Shown: positions 29,973 to 39,268 of the stretch, piece after piece
Position numbering within the stretch: position 1 is the first letter of the stretch
Layout of the letters: each line of letters starts with the position of its first letter
Origin: an uncultured Gammaproteobacteria bacterium
GTDB taxonomy: Bacteria; Pseudomonadota; Gammaproteobacteria; Eutrophobiales; Eutrophobiaceae
Direction: 5' to 3'
Assembly (NCBI GenBank): GCA_951812995.1
Contig: CATOTD010000002.1
Coordinates: 565,468 to 629,467 of the forward strand
DNA length: 64,000 nt
Notes under the pieces: generated by a model
Databases searched by the model: none
The model's input: only the letters and a program-made list of their open reading frames with translations
Told to the model about the DNA's origin: nothing
Position numbers and translations under genes: made by a program

Positions 29973-31460
29973 ATGCACGATGAAAACGACAATGACCTAG
30001 TCACGCAACGGCGCCAGCAGTTACATGCTATGCGTGCAACAGTGCCGGCCTTCCCGAACAACTTTAAGCGCGATGCATTGGCGGCTGACTTGCAGGCCAA
30101 GTATGAAGGCAAAACCAAGGAAGCACTTGAGCAAACACCCGTGATGGTCGCTATCGCTGGGCGCATGATGACAAGACGAATTATGGGGAAGGCGGCCTTT
30201 GCGCATATACAAGATATGTCAGGCCAGATTCAAATCTATGTCAGACGTGATGATCTGCCAGAAGGGCACTATAACAGCGGTTTCAAAAAGTGGGATATCG
30301 GCGACATCGTTGGTGTCACCGGCACCGTCATGAAGACCAACAAAGGTGAATTGAGTATCCATGCCGCAACCATCGTTTTACTCACTAAATCATTACAACC
30401 GCTACCCGAAAAGTTTCATGGTTTAACCGATCAGGAAATGTGTTATCGGCAACGTTATGTTGACCTCATCATGAATGAGCAGACGCGCAAGACCTTCAAA
30501 ATCCGTTCCGCGATAATTGATTTTATTCGGTCCTATCTCAGCAATGAACATTATATGGAAGTGGAAACACCGATGTTGCATACGATCCCGGGCGGGGCGA
30601 CCGCACGTCCGTTTACAACACATCACAACAGCCTGGATATGGATATCTACTTGCGTATTGCGCCTGAATTATATCTGAAACGTCTGCTTGTGGGTGGCAT
30701 GGAAAAGGTATTTGAAATAAACCGTAGCTTCAGAAATGAGGGTTTATCACCGCGACATAATCCGGAATTTACCATGCTTGAGTTTTATCAGGCCTATGCT
30801 GATTATGAAGATATGATGAATCTAACCGAAGATATGCTGCGTAAGATGACATGGTCGCTGTTTGAAACTAATACAATAACCTACCAGGGTGCGTGTTATG
30901 ACCTGGCGCGGCCATTTGCACGCATGACCGTTGTTGAATCGATCTTAAAATTTAATGACACAATTAGCGCAACAGACCTGCAATCACTAGACAAGACTCG
31001 GGCGTTCGCAAAACAGTTGAATATACCACTTGAGGATGCCTATGGACTTGGCAAGATTCAAATTGAAATATTCGAAAAAACAGTTGAGACAAAATTATTA
31101 GCGCCTACCTTTATCACGCACTATCCTACTGAAGTGTCGCCGCTGGCACGCAAGAATGATGATGATCCGTTTGTGACGGATCGGTTTGAATTTTTTATTG
31201 GCGGGCGTGAAATTGCGAATGGCTTTTCAGAATTGAATGACTCGGAAGATCAGGCCGCACGTTTTCGGCAACAGGTAGAGGCTAAAAAAACGGGCGATGT
31301 GGAGGCTATGTATTTTGATGAAGATTACATTACCGCACTTGAGTATGGTATGCCGCCCACCGCTGGTGAGGGAATTGGGATTGACAGGTTAGTCATGTTT
31401 TTAACGGATTCGGCAACGATTCGGGATGTGATCCTGTTTCCGCATCTGCGCAATAAATAA
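29973..31460 (+). CDS. lysS: Lysyl-tRNA synthetase (class II)
   Basis: A 495-residue synthetase that charges tRNA-Lys. I prefer ATG 29973 ([17 protein letters not shown]); a TTG at 29937 would add 12 residues. The N-terminal OB-fold ([20 protein letters not shown]) binds the anticodon. Motif 2 is [20 protein letters not shown], and motif 3 is [31 protein letters not shown] is the family signature. It follows prfB by 82 bases, the common prfB-lysS pair. Confidence 0.95.
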   Translation: MHDENDNDLVTQRRQQLHAMRATVPAFPNNFKRDALAADLQAKYEGKTKEALEQTPVMVAIAGRMMTRRIMGKAAFAHIQDMSGQIQIYVRRDDLPEGHYNSGFKKWDIGDIVGVTGTVMKTNKGELSIHAATIVLLTKSLQPLPEKFHGLTDQEMCYRQRYVDLIMNEQTRKTFKIRSAIIDFIRSYLSNEHYMEVETPMLHTIPGGATARPFTTHHNSLDMDIYLRIAPELYLKRLLVGGMEKVFEINRSFRNEGLSPRHNPEFTMLEFYQAYADYEDMMNLTEDMLRKMTWSLFETNTITYQGACYDLARPFARMTVVESILKFNDTISATDLQSLDKTRAFAKQLNIPLEDAYGLGKIQIEIFEKTVETKLLAPTFITHYPTEVSPLARKNDDDPFVTDRFEFFIGGREIANGFSELNDSEDQAARFRQQVEAKKTGDVEAMYFDEDYITALEYGMPPTAGEGIGIDRLVMFLTDSATIRDVILFPHLRNK

Positions 31461-31641
31461 GCTATCCTTATTCTCAAGAGACAAACTCTCAACGCGGTGC
31501 GCTTTCATCTGTTGCCAGTATTTCCTATTTCAGGGTGTCTACTTTTGTCGTGATCTCATATTTTTTGGGAATTATATACTTGAATCCAATAAATAACCCA
31601 TATAATCTAACATAAAAATGCAATAAAACGGAGGGTCATCA

Positions 31642-32571
31642 ATGAAAGACAATACCATATCCACATTTGAGTTATTTCGCCAGTTTCCGGATGCTGAAGC
31701 CGCTAGATTGTATTTTGAGGGACAACGCTGGGGAGATTACATATCCTGTCCTCATTATGGGGAATTTAAGCGTATTACCCCGCGCAAAGGAAAGCGGACA
31801 GGATATTACTTATGCCGGGACTGCAAGAGTGAGTTTACAGTGAGAACCGGCACTATCTTTGAACGTTCTCATGTTCCACTACATAAATGGCTATATGCTA
31901 TTTACTTAACTGTCACCTCGCGCAAGGGCATATCCAGCTTGCAGTTATCTAAACAAATCGGAGTAACTCAAAAGACCGCCTGGTTTATGCAGGCCCGCAT
32001 TCGTGAAACCTGTGATAATAATACAGATAATTTACTTTCTGGCATTGTTGAGATTGATGAGACCTATATCGGTGGGAAGGAACATAACAAACACAAACAC
32101 AAGAAAGTCCGCGCAGGCCGTGGCGTAGCTGGCAAGCAGGTAGTGGTCGGAATGCGTGAGCGCGGTGGCCGCACAAGGGCTAAGCCTATCCCATCAACTG
32201 ATATACCGACCCTGCACAAAGAGATTGGCTGTTCAGTGGAATATGGTGCCACCATTTACACAGATGAACACAGGTCATATCAGCATTTACAGTCTGCTTA
32301 TCAGCATGGTACGGTAACCCATAGTGCGGGAGAATATGTGGGTTCAAACAACATTCATACCAATAGCATTGAAAGTGTCTGGGCTTTACTCAAACGCGGT
32401 CTGTATGGGGTATGGCCTCATGCCAGCACTAAACACTTACATCGCTATGTGAACGAAGTGACTTTTAGACTGAATAACGGACCATGTAAGTTACCAACCA
32501 ATCAACGTATAGAATCACTTATAAGCAACGCGATAGGTAAACGGATTACCTATCGCGAGGTGCTAGCATGA
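31642..32571 (+). CDS. IS1595-family transposase
   Basis: A 309-residue transposase with a GGAGG ribosome site before ATG 31642. N-terminal zinc ribbon (CPHYGEFKRIT and YLCRDCKSEF): the second Cys of the first knuckle is replaced by Tyr. The ISXO2-like catalytic domain follows: GIVEIDETYIGGKEHNKH with the first Asp, ATIYTDEHRSYQHL with the second Asp, and HTNSIESVWALLKRGL with the Asn/Glu motif of the family. The C-terminal KHLHRYVNEVTFRLNN is typical. The reading frame is complete. Confidence 0.9.
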   Translation: MKDNTISTFELFRQFPDAEAARLYFEGQRWGDYISCPHYGEFKRITPRKGKRTGYYLCRDCKSEFTVRTGTIFERSHVPLHKWLYAIYLTVTSRKGISSLQLSKQIGVTQKTAWFMQARIRETCDNNTDNLLSGIVEIDETYIGGKEHNKHKHKKVRAGRGVAGKQVVVGMRERGGRTRAKPIPSTDIPTLHKEIGCSVEYGATIYTDEHRSYQHLQSAYQHGTVTHSAGEYVGSNNIHTNSIESVWALLKRGLYGVWPHASTKHLHRYVNEVTFRLNNGPCKLPTNQRIESLISNAIGKRITYREVLA

Positions 32572-32611
32572 GCAAAGCAATGGAAATAGAATGCGGATAT
32601 ACAGGACGATA

Positions 32612-32960
32612 ATGAGAGCAGGTTACATCAAAGACTATATAAGTGGTGAAGAAGTAAAAGCTACGCCAGAAGAAGTAGAAGCAGTACAAGTCTTTTCCGA
32701 AACACTTGTCGAAGATTACGGATACCCCAAAGAACAATTACAAACACGACCACAGTGGCGTGTAAAAGTAAGGCCATCTGATACCAAAAAAGAGTATCCG
32801 CTTGATATTGCAGTATTCAACAAAGATAAAAAACCGATAAAAACCTTTTTATTGTCGTTGCGTGCAAACGAAAGACAAGAAAAGATGGTTTAACCCAAAA
32901 TGGAGTGCAATTGAAAAATTGCATAAGGTAACAGGTGAGCATGGTGAGCTTGTTACTTGA
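32612..32960 (+). pseudogene. Type I restriction-modification N-terminal (HSDR_N-like) passenger, truncated
   Basis: Reads MRAGYIKDYISGEEVKATPEE, then EDYGYPKEQLQTRPQWRV and RPSDTKKEYPLDIAVF, typical of the nuclease-like N-terminal domain in type I R-M proteins. Near 32845 the frame shifts; the continuation LFIVVACKRKTRKDGLTQ follows in the next frame. In related proteins this motif is VECK (the E-x-K of a PD-(D/E)xK nuclease); here it is VACK, so the acidic residue is lost. The rest of the gene is missing. A further 22 codons (WSAIEKLHKVTGEHGELVT) end at 32960. It is carried inside the IS1595-type element. Confidence 0.65.
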
Positions 32961-33056
32961 AAAAACTAACAAATCATTGTGTTTGTATTTTGTAGTGAAC
33001 TTGGAGTTAAATATATAATTCCCTATTTTTTATACTTGAGAGTAAGTTATTAGTAA

Positions 33057-34682
33057 ATGCACATACACATAATACTTGCCCAAATAAATCTCACAGTTGG
33101 AGATATTGAGGGTAATACAAAAAAGATAATTGAGTCTATCAATACAGCCGAGCTGAAATATGCGGCGGATATTATTATCTTCCCGGAATTGAGTATTAGT
33201 GCTTACCCACCAGAAGATCTATTATTACGTTCCGCGTTTAATCAGTATATTAGTGCAGCCTTAGAAAAAATCATAGTTGCGACTAAAAACATTCATGTCA
33301 TTCTTGGGTATCCAACCGTACAAGACGACATCCGCTACAATGCGTGTAGTCTCCTATACGACGGGGCCGTGACACAAACATACTATAAACAACATCTGCC
33401 GAATTATGGTGTATTTGATGAGAAACGATATTTCACACCTGCAACTGAAACCTGTACATTTACAATTAAAGGCATCACCGCAGCACTTAGTATATGTGAG
33501 GATATTTGGGTATCGAAACCGATAGAGGATGCTGCTTTACAGGGTGCTAAAATCATGTTCAATATTAATGCCTCGCCCTATCACAAAGATAAACTCGGCG
33601 AGCGTGAGCGTATAATTTCAAAACGCGCCCGCGCTACTAATATGCACATCGTTTACAGCAATCTTGTCGGCGGGCAAGATGAGCTTGTCTTTGATGGCAA
33701 CTCGATGGTCGTTAATAACAAGGGCGACATTATTTTCCAGGCCCCACCATTTACAGAAGGCTTATATAGTTTCGATCTGAATCCTGAGCAGGCCGCAGTG
33801 ACTACAAAAACCAATAACGCTGACGCTACTCATGCTGAAGAAGAAGCTATTTATAACGCACTGGTTCTTGGCGTGCGCGACTATATAAGAAAAAATAATT
33901 TTCAAGGTGCGCTGATAGGTTTGTCTGGCGGCATCGATTCGGCATTGACATTGAGTATCGCGGTTGATGCATTAGGTGCTGAAAATGTTGAAGTATTAAT
34001 CATGCCGTCACGTTTTACTGCGGACATGAGTAATGAAGATGCGCGCCTGCAAGCAAAAATGCTTGGCATAAACTATGAAATAATATCGATTGAACAACCG
34101 TTTACTGCTTTTCTTGATGTGCTAGCCTCACGCTTTCAAGACTTGCCGACTGATACTACTGAAGAGAATATACAAGCGCGTTGCCGCGGGATTTTGTTAA
34201 TGGCCGCATCAAATAAGAGTGGCAAGCTCGTGTTGACTACCGGCAACAAAAGTGAAATGGCCGTCGGTTATGCAACACTCTATGGCGATATGGCGGGCGG
34301 TTACGCACCGCTGAAGGACGTATGGAAAACCCTGGTCTACCGACTTGCAAAATGGCGCAATACGCAAAAACCGGCCATACCAACAAGCGTCATGAACCGG
34401 CCGCCGACAGCAGAGCTGCGCCACGATCAGCGCGACCAGGACGTACTGCCCGCTTATGAGATCATGGACCCTATCCTGGCGCAATACATGGAGCTTGATA
34501 TGCACCCGGCGCGAATTATTGCAACCGGTTATGATGCCGACACTGTCTATAAAGTGATCAATCTAGTAGATAAAAATGAATACAAGCGCAGACAGGTAGC
34601 CCCCGGTGTGCGTATCACTGCACGGGCTTTTGGCAGAGATCGGCGTTACCCCATTACGTCAGCGTACAGCGAAAATAAATAA
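33057..34682 (+). CDS. nadE: Glutamine-dependent NAD+ synthetase
   Basis: A 541-residue two-domain enzyme that makes NAD from deamido-NAD with glutamine as nitrogen donor. The N-terminal nitrilase-like amidase has its triad in FPELSISAYPPEDL (Glu), YYKQHLPNYGVFDE (Lys) and ALSICEDIW (Cys). The C-terminal synthetase has the PP-loop GLSGGIDSALTLSIA, followed by TTGNKSEMAVGYATLYGDMA. The ATG at 33057 comes 34 bases after the IS1595-type element and its target repeat, so the insertion replaced much of the upstream region; no clear ribosome site other than AGTAAG is seen. Confidence 0.95.
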   Translation: MHIHIILAQINLTVGDIEGNTKKIIESINTAELKYAADIIIFPELSISAYPPEDLLLRSAFNQYISAALEKIIVATKNIHVILGYPTVQDDIRYNACSLLYDGAVTQTYYKQHLPNYGVFDEKRYFTPATETCTFTIKGITAALSICEDIWVSKPIEDAALQGAKIMFNINASPYHKDKLGERERIISKRARATNMHIVYSNLVGGQDELVFDGNSMVVNNKGDIIFQAPPFTEGLYSFDLNPEQAAVTTKTNNADATHAEEEAIYNALVLGVRDYIRKNNFQGALIGLSGGIDSALTLSIAVDALGAENVEVLIMPSRFTADMSNEDARLQAKMLGINYEIISIEQPFTAFLDVLASRFQDLPTDTTEENIQARCRGILLMAASNKSGKLVLTTGNKSEMAVGYATLYGDMAGGYAPLKDVWKTLVYRLAKWRNTQKPAIPTSVMNRPPTAELRHDQRDQDVLPAYEIMDPILAQYMELDMHPARIIATGYDADTVYKVINLVDKNEYKRRQVAPGVRITARAFGRDRRYPITSAYSENK

Positions 34683-34783
34683 ATCCCGTTTTAATGGCGT
34701 TGTAATAGCGCAACAATTAAAGGGTGTATGTATATTCTTCGTTATGTTTTTGTTATGCTTAGGCAACACCAATCAAGCATTAA

Positions 34784-35119
34784 GACCTTTGCACTAAAGT
34801 ACTACTTGACCCGACCCAGCCCACGCCCGATGACGCTCAGTCCGACCCGACCACACCGAAGCAAGATTGAAGGAAATTGAGCCAACCCGCTCAAGGTCGA
34901 AACAAGTTGACTCAGCCCGAAGCCGGTTGCGCTGATGCTGTCGGGCACACGCATAGCGGGCATCTGGTTGGTCATCGGTGGTGCCTCCGCGGCTCGGCAA
35001 TAACCAACCCACGCCCGACCCCCGCCCGATGACGCTCAACCCGGCCCGACCCAGCCCGACTCACGCACCATGACTGAAAATTGAACCATTGCGGGATATG
35101 CAGTTTTTGCGCAAAGGTC
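34784..35119 (+). repeat. Miniature repeat C (complete, both ends)
   Basis: 336 bases with inverted ends: GACCTTTGCACTAAAGTACTACTTGACC at the left and GCGCAAAGGTC at the right. The interior is C-rich on this strand (CCGACCCAGCCCACGCCCG) with a central module, 34891-35010, that is close to one in repeat D. Read in reverse this module translates as LPSRGGTTDDQPDAR and ARQHQRNRLRAES. It stands between nadE and rnpB. Confidence 0.8.
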
Positions 35120-35140
35120 GCGCATTATATTCAATAATAC

Positions 35141-35168
35141 TTGCAAGCGAATCATCAACCCATAAACT
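35141..35168 (+). promoter_or_regulatory. Likely sigma-70 promoter of rnpB
   Basis: TTGCAA at 35141-35146 and TAAACT at 35163-35168 are 16 bases apart and place a start about 7 bases after the -10 box, at the first base of the RNase P RNA P1 helix (35175). The box pair lies 22 bases after repeat C. Confidence 0.6.
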
Positions 35169-35174
35169 AACGTC

Positions 35175-35517
35175 AAGAGTCGGCCCGGCAATCGCTGTTG
35201 GATTGATTTCAATAGAGGAAAGTCCGGGCTCCATAGGGCTGGGTGCCAGATAACGTCTGGACGGCGTGAGCCGATGGCAAGTGCCACAGAAAATATACCG
35301 CCTGTTGCGGCAGGTAAGGGTGAAATGGTGCGGTAAGAGCGCACCGCGCTGTTAGCAATAAGAGTGGCAAGGTAAACCCCACCTGGAGCAAGACCAAATA
35401 GGGAAACGATAGTGCGGCCCGCACTGTTTCTGGGTAGGTTGCTTGAGGTGCATGGTGACGTGCATCCTAGATGAATGATTGCCCAAGACAGAACCCGGCT
35501 TATCGGCCGACTCTTTT
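35175..35517 (+). ncRNA. rnpB: RNase P RNA, class A
   Basis: The catalytic RNA of RNase P, which matures tRNA 5' ends. The P1 helix is visible as AAGAGTCGGCC (35175-35185) paired with GGCCGACTCTT (35506-35516). The 5' side of the core P4 has GAGGAAAGTCCGGGCTCC (near 35215), and the 3' side has ACAGAACCCGGCTTATCGG (near 35489). AGGGTGAAA and GGTAAACCCC in the middle are further conserved parts. The 3' P1 strand is followed by T6, giving a terminator. Length about 343 bases, normal for the class. On the plus strand between nadE and ytoQ. Confidence 0.96.
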
Positions 35518-35521
35518 TTAT
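35511..35521 (+). terminator. rnpB terminator T-run
   Basis: The P1 helix of the RNA ends in CTCTTTTTTATA. The P1 stem followed directly by a T-run would serve as an intrinsic terminator. Confidence 0.55.
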
Positions 35522-35553
35522 ATTCCAATCCATTTAGATGACGAGGCTTAGCA

Positions 35554-35995
35554 ATGAACTGGACAATTTACTTATCAGGCGAGATTCATACCAACTGGCG
35601 CGAACAGATTAAACAAGGTACCGATAAACTTGATTTGTCGATAATTTATACATCGGCTGTGACAAACCATGCAGCTAGCGATGCGGCAGGCGATCATCTC
35701 GGGCCAGAAGATAATCACTTTTGGCGCGATCATTAAGTCGGCGAAAGTCAACGCTATACGCACTAAAAATTTGATCGCTACTTGCGCTATTGCCGTTATA
35801 CGATTTGGCGATAAATACAAGCAATGGAATGCTGCGTTTGATGCAGGTTGTTGTGCGGCATTAGGCAAGCCCTATATCACGCTACATGACGAATCTATTA
35901 TCCATCCGCTGAAAGAGGTTGATGCGGCGGCATTGGCCTGGGCGCAAACGCCAGAACAAGTCGTTGAAATCTTGCAGTATGTCACCCGTGCCTGA
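35554..35995 (+). pseudogene. ytoQ: YtoQ-family protein gene with a single-base frameshift
   Basis: The first frame reads MNWTIYLSGEIHTNWREQIK up to NHFWRDH and then hits TAA at 35734. If the T at 35734 is skipped, the frame goes on as KSAKVNAIRTKNLIATCAI, KYKQWNAAFDAGCCAALGKP and HPLKEVDAAALAWAQTPEQV to a stop at 35995, about 146 residues in all, matching the YtoQ family over its full length. So one extra base breaks the gene, or it is a sequencing error. The family's function is unknown; it is a small nucleotide-binding-like fold. It lies between repeats C and D, just after rnpB. Confidence 0.8.
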
Positions 35996-36031
35996 TGGCA
36001 TAAAGGGAATTGAAATCATCAAGCAGACCAA

Positions 36032-36358
36032 GCCCTTTGTACTAAAGTGAGGCTTATCCGACCCAGATTAACCCGCTTAATTCCGGCCCAATACATCACG
36101 TCCTGCCTTGACCCACGCCACGCCCAACCCAACCCAACCCCGACCTGACCAGAGCCAGCCCGATTAAGGTCGAAACAACCTGACCCAGCTCGAAGCCGGT
36201 TGCGCTGATGCTGTCGGGCAAACTCATGGCGGGCATCCGGTTGGTCATCGGTGGTGCCTCCGCGGTTCGGCAATCACCAACCCCAGCCCGACCCGGCCAC
36301 GCTCAACCCGCCTCAACCCACGTCCAACCCCAGCCTGGCCACGCCCGACCCAAGACTC
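36032..36358 (+). repeat. Miniature repeat D
   Basis: Left end CCCTTTGTACTAAAGTGAGGCTTATCC is a weaker version of the repeat's left end. The interior is C-rich. A central module at 36160-36285 is close to that of repeat C (AAGCCGGTTGCGCTGATGCTGTCGGGCA, then GGTTGGTCATCGGTGGTGCCTCCGCGG). The right end is not clear; the array stops about 10 bases before the stop codon of rapA. Repeats C and D are in the same direction and bracket rnpB and ytoQ. Confidence 0.75.
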
Positions 36359-36367
36359 AATCATTCA

Positions 36368-39178
36368 TTATTGCGCAATAAGCAACCGCACTGCTTGCAG
36401 TTTGTATTTTGCGTTACTAATGGCTTTTGTGCAGGCATGGTATTGTTTTTTCATTAAGTCTATTTCCCCCTGGCAGATGGTCTTGTTTTTCTTTTGTAGC
36501 TGTTGCAGACGCTCGAGTTCTGCCATTAGTAGTGTGTCGGCACGTTTTTGTGCTGCTTGTCTGACTTCCGGCAGGTTTGATTCTGTGAATTTTACAGCGC
36601 AATCGATCATGGTTTTTATCTCTGGTTTGAGCTGTTTTATGATCGCCTTTGCAGTCTGTTGTTCTACTTTCTGGCAGAGTGTGTTGAGTTTGTTGTGCGT
36701 TAATACTTCCGCGTAGTTTTTTCTATCTTTACTGATTAATGTGCGCAATGGTGTAAGCGGCAGATAGCGATCGATTTGCAGGTGTTTTGGTGCGCTAGTG
36801 CTAACACTGGAAAATGTTTCCAGCATTATCGTGCCAGGTGCTATGCCTTGTAGCTCTATACTGGCAATATGGGCATTACCTATTTCACTGTTTAATACCA
36901 TTTCGATGGCGGCGACAACCATGGGATGTTCCCAGCTAACAAAAGATAAGTCTTCGCGGCTAAGTGCCTTGTTGCGATCAAAGGTGATGGTCATGCTTTC
37001 ATCGCCGAGTTCGGGGAAATAATGGGTACGCATGTGATCGCCAGTATGCAATATCCAGGTGTTTGCAGAATGTTCTTCATGATCGACACCGTACACGTCG
37101 AACATGTTTTCCATATAGGCCATTAAGTCTTGCGGATTTTCTGCTTCGCAAATAGTGTTAATAATATCTACGGCAACGTCTTTGCGACAGGAGTTCAACT
37201 CAACCAAGCGGTCGCGACCATCGTGCAGGGCCTGTTTAACGTTGCGGGCATGACTGCGCGTATTATCGATAAGTAAGGCGATATCGTCAGTGGGATTATC
37301 CAATGCGGCGTTGAGTGATGTTGCAAACTTTTCATAAATACTATAGGCGGCGGCACAACTCTCGCTAAAGATGTTGAGGCCTTGGTCATACCAGTTAAAT
37401 AATACGGCTTGTGCTGATTGTTCTATGTAGAGAACATGAATATTGATCGTTGCAGTCTGCCCGATACGATCCAGTCGGCCGATGCGTTGTTCCAGGAGAT
37501 CTGGATTGAACGGCAAATCGAACAACACCAGATGATGAGCAAACTGAAAGTTACGCCCTTCACTGCCTATTTCAGAACAGATCAGGATCTGTGCGCCATC
37601 TTCAACATCGGCAAAGTAGGCCGCTGCGCGATCGCGTTCGATGATGCTAAGACCCTCGTAGAATGCCGCACAGCGTATACCCAGGTTTAATTTCAGATAT
37701 TTTTCCAAGCGCGTTGCAGTATTTGCATAGGCGCAAATGACCAGCACTTTTTCTGATCGCAAGTCGGCTAATAGCTTGCTTAACTGTTGTATGCGTGGGT
37801 CCTGTTGTAGCCAGCTATTATTTATTGCCATTTCTGGAAACAAGGTTTGTCTGCCGCTGAGCGAGCCATAGCATTCAGGATTGGGTACGGGATAGGTGTG
37901 TAGTTTTCTTTTTGGAAAACCTGTAATTGCCGCGCGCGTATTACGGAAAAACACCCGCCCGGTACCGTGACGATCGAGTAGTTTGCTGACGATACGTTCG
38001 CGTTCATCAAGGTCTGGCTTGCGATCCCTTGGCGCTACATCTTCTAAATATGTTTTTAGTAAGTGCAATACGTCGGCAGGCAACGGTTTACATTCAGGGT
38101 CTAACAAAATCTTTACCGTGTCGCTGAGTGTTTGATAGTGTTGCTCTTCATGTATGAAACTATCCAGATCATGAAAACGTGCCGGGTCGAGTAAGCGTAG
38201 GCGCGCAAAATGACTAGCCGCACCAATTTGTTCGGGCGTTGCCGTCAACAATAACAAGCCGCGACATTTTTCTGCCAAGGCCTCGATACAGCGATAATCA
38301 TGCCCGGCCTCGCCTTGGTCCCAATGTAGGTGATGTGCCTCATCGACAACGATCAGATCCCAACTGGCATCCAGCGCATTTTGAAATAGTCCAGGATCAC
38401 CGACCAGGTTGCCAAGGCTACATATAATCAGTTGTTCAGTCTCAAAAGGATTGCTTTCCTGCTCACTTAATACATGGATCCGCTCTTCATTAAACAAGGC
38501 AAAACGCAGGTTAAATCGACGTAGCATCTCGACTAACCACTGATGGGTCAGTGTGTTGGGTACAATGATTAAAACGCGCGTTGCTAAGCCCGTATGGAGC
38601 TGGTAGTGCAAGATCATGCCCGCTTCAATCGTCTTGCCAAGACCCACCTCATCGGCCAGTAACACGCGCGGCGCGAAGCGTTTGGCGACTTCATAGGCAA
38701 TATAAGTTTGATGCGGTAACAAATTTGTGCGTGAACCCAACAAGCCCTTGACGGGAGACAGTTGCAGGCGATGCGACAACAACAATGTTTGACAACGTAG
38801 TTGATAGGTCTGAAGGCTATCTAGCTGGCCGCTGAGAAGACGTTGTTGCGGTGCGACCAACGCCACGAAACTGTTTAACGTCATCTCATCTATCGCATGT
38901 TCTTCGCCATTGGCAGCCTTGCCAATATAAACCAGCCGCCCTTGATGCGATTCAACGGCAACAACCTGATAAGACTGCTCCTCGTTATCGCAGATGGTAT
39001 CGCCAGGTACGTGTTCTATGCGGGTCAGTGGCGCTGTTGGCACGGCATAGCATCGCTCGGTGCCGACGGCGGGAAAGCTAATCGTAACATGGCGGCCTTC
39101 GATGCCAACAATAATTCCCAAACCCAGTTCCATCTCAGCATGGTTGAACCAACGTTGACCAATGGCAAATTCCGACAC
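36368..39178 (-). CDS. rapA: RNA polymerase-associated helicase-like protein RapA
   Basis: A 936-residue Swi2/Snf2 ATPase that recycles RNA polymerase. E. coli RapA is 968. The N-terminal Tudor-like domains have QRWFNHAEMELGLGIIVGIE. Motif I is LADEVGLGKTIEAG, motif II is VVDEAHHLHW, and motif VI is QRIGRLDRIGQTATINIHVL. MLRRFNLRFALFNEER and LLTATPEQIG are also characteristic. The start ATG 39178 gives MSEFAIGQRW, as expected. The gene is read away from the ytoQ region and towards repeat D. Confidence 0.95.
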   Translation of the reverse strand: MSEFAIGQRWFNHAEMELGLGIIVGIEGRHVTISFPAVGTERCYAVPTAPLTRIEHVPGDTICDNEEQSYQVVAVESHQGRLVYIGKAANGEEHAIDEMTLNSFVALVAPQQRLLSGQLDSLQTYQLRCQTLLLSHRLQLSPVKGLLGSRTNLLPHQTYIAYEVAKRFAPRVLLADEVGLGKTIEAGMILHYQLHTGLATRVLIIVPNTLTHQWLVEMLRRFNLRFALFNEERIHVLSEQESNPFETEQLIICSLGNLVGDPGLFQNALDASWDLIVVDEAHHLHWDQGEAGHDYRCIEALAEKCRGLLLLTATPEQIGAASHFARLRLLDPARFHDLDSFIHEEQHYQTLSDTVKILLDPECKPLPADVLHLLKTYLEDVAPRDRKPDLDERERIVSKLLDRHGTGRVFFRNTRAAITGFPKRKLHTYPVPNPECYGSLSGRQTLFPEMAINNSWLQQDPRIQQLSKLLADLRSEKVLVICAYANTATRLEKYLKLNLGIRCAAFYEGLSIIERDRAAAYFADVEDGAQILICSEIGSEGRNFQFAHHLVLFDLPFNPDLLEQRIGRLDRIGQTATINIHVLYIEQSAQAVLFNWYDQGLNIFSESCAAAYSIYEKFATSLNAALDNPTDDIALLIDNTRSHARNVKQALHDGRDRLVELNSCRKDVAVDIINTICEAENPQDLMAYMENMFDVYGVDHEEHSANTWILHTGDHMRTHYFPELGDESMTITFDRNKALSREDLSFVSWEHPMVVAAIEMVLNSEIGNAHIASIELQGIAPGTIMLETFSSVSTSAPKHLQIDRYLPLTPLRTLISKDRKNYAEVLTHNKLNTLCQKVEQQTAKAIIKQLKPEIKTMIDCAVKFTESNLPEVRQAAQKRADTLLMAELERLQQLQKKNKTICQGEIDLMKKQYHACTKAISNAKYKLQAVRLLIAQ

Positions 39179-39268
39179 TCAAGATACCTGCTATTACTAA
39201 AATGGCCTCGAATATTATCAGGCATCAGTGCCTTTGGTAATATGGCACTATAAATTCAAACTACAGCA

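Larger units (their letters stand above)
31559..33031 (+). mobile_element. IS1595-type element with passenger, 8-base target repeat
   Basis: The element runs 31567-33023. Its ends are GGGAATTATATACTT (left) and the reverse complement GGGAATTATATATTT (right). It is flanked by an exact 8-base direct repeat TATTTTTT (31559-31566 and 33024-33031), the size expected for this family. Inside are a transposase gene and, between it and the right end, a piece of a restriction-modification type gene (32612-32960). So the passenger moved with the element. Confidence 0.9.
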
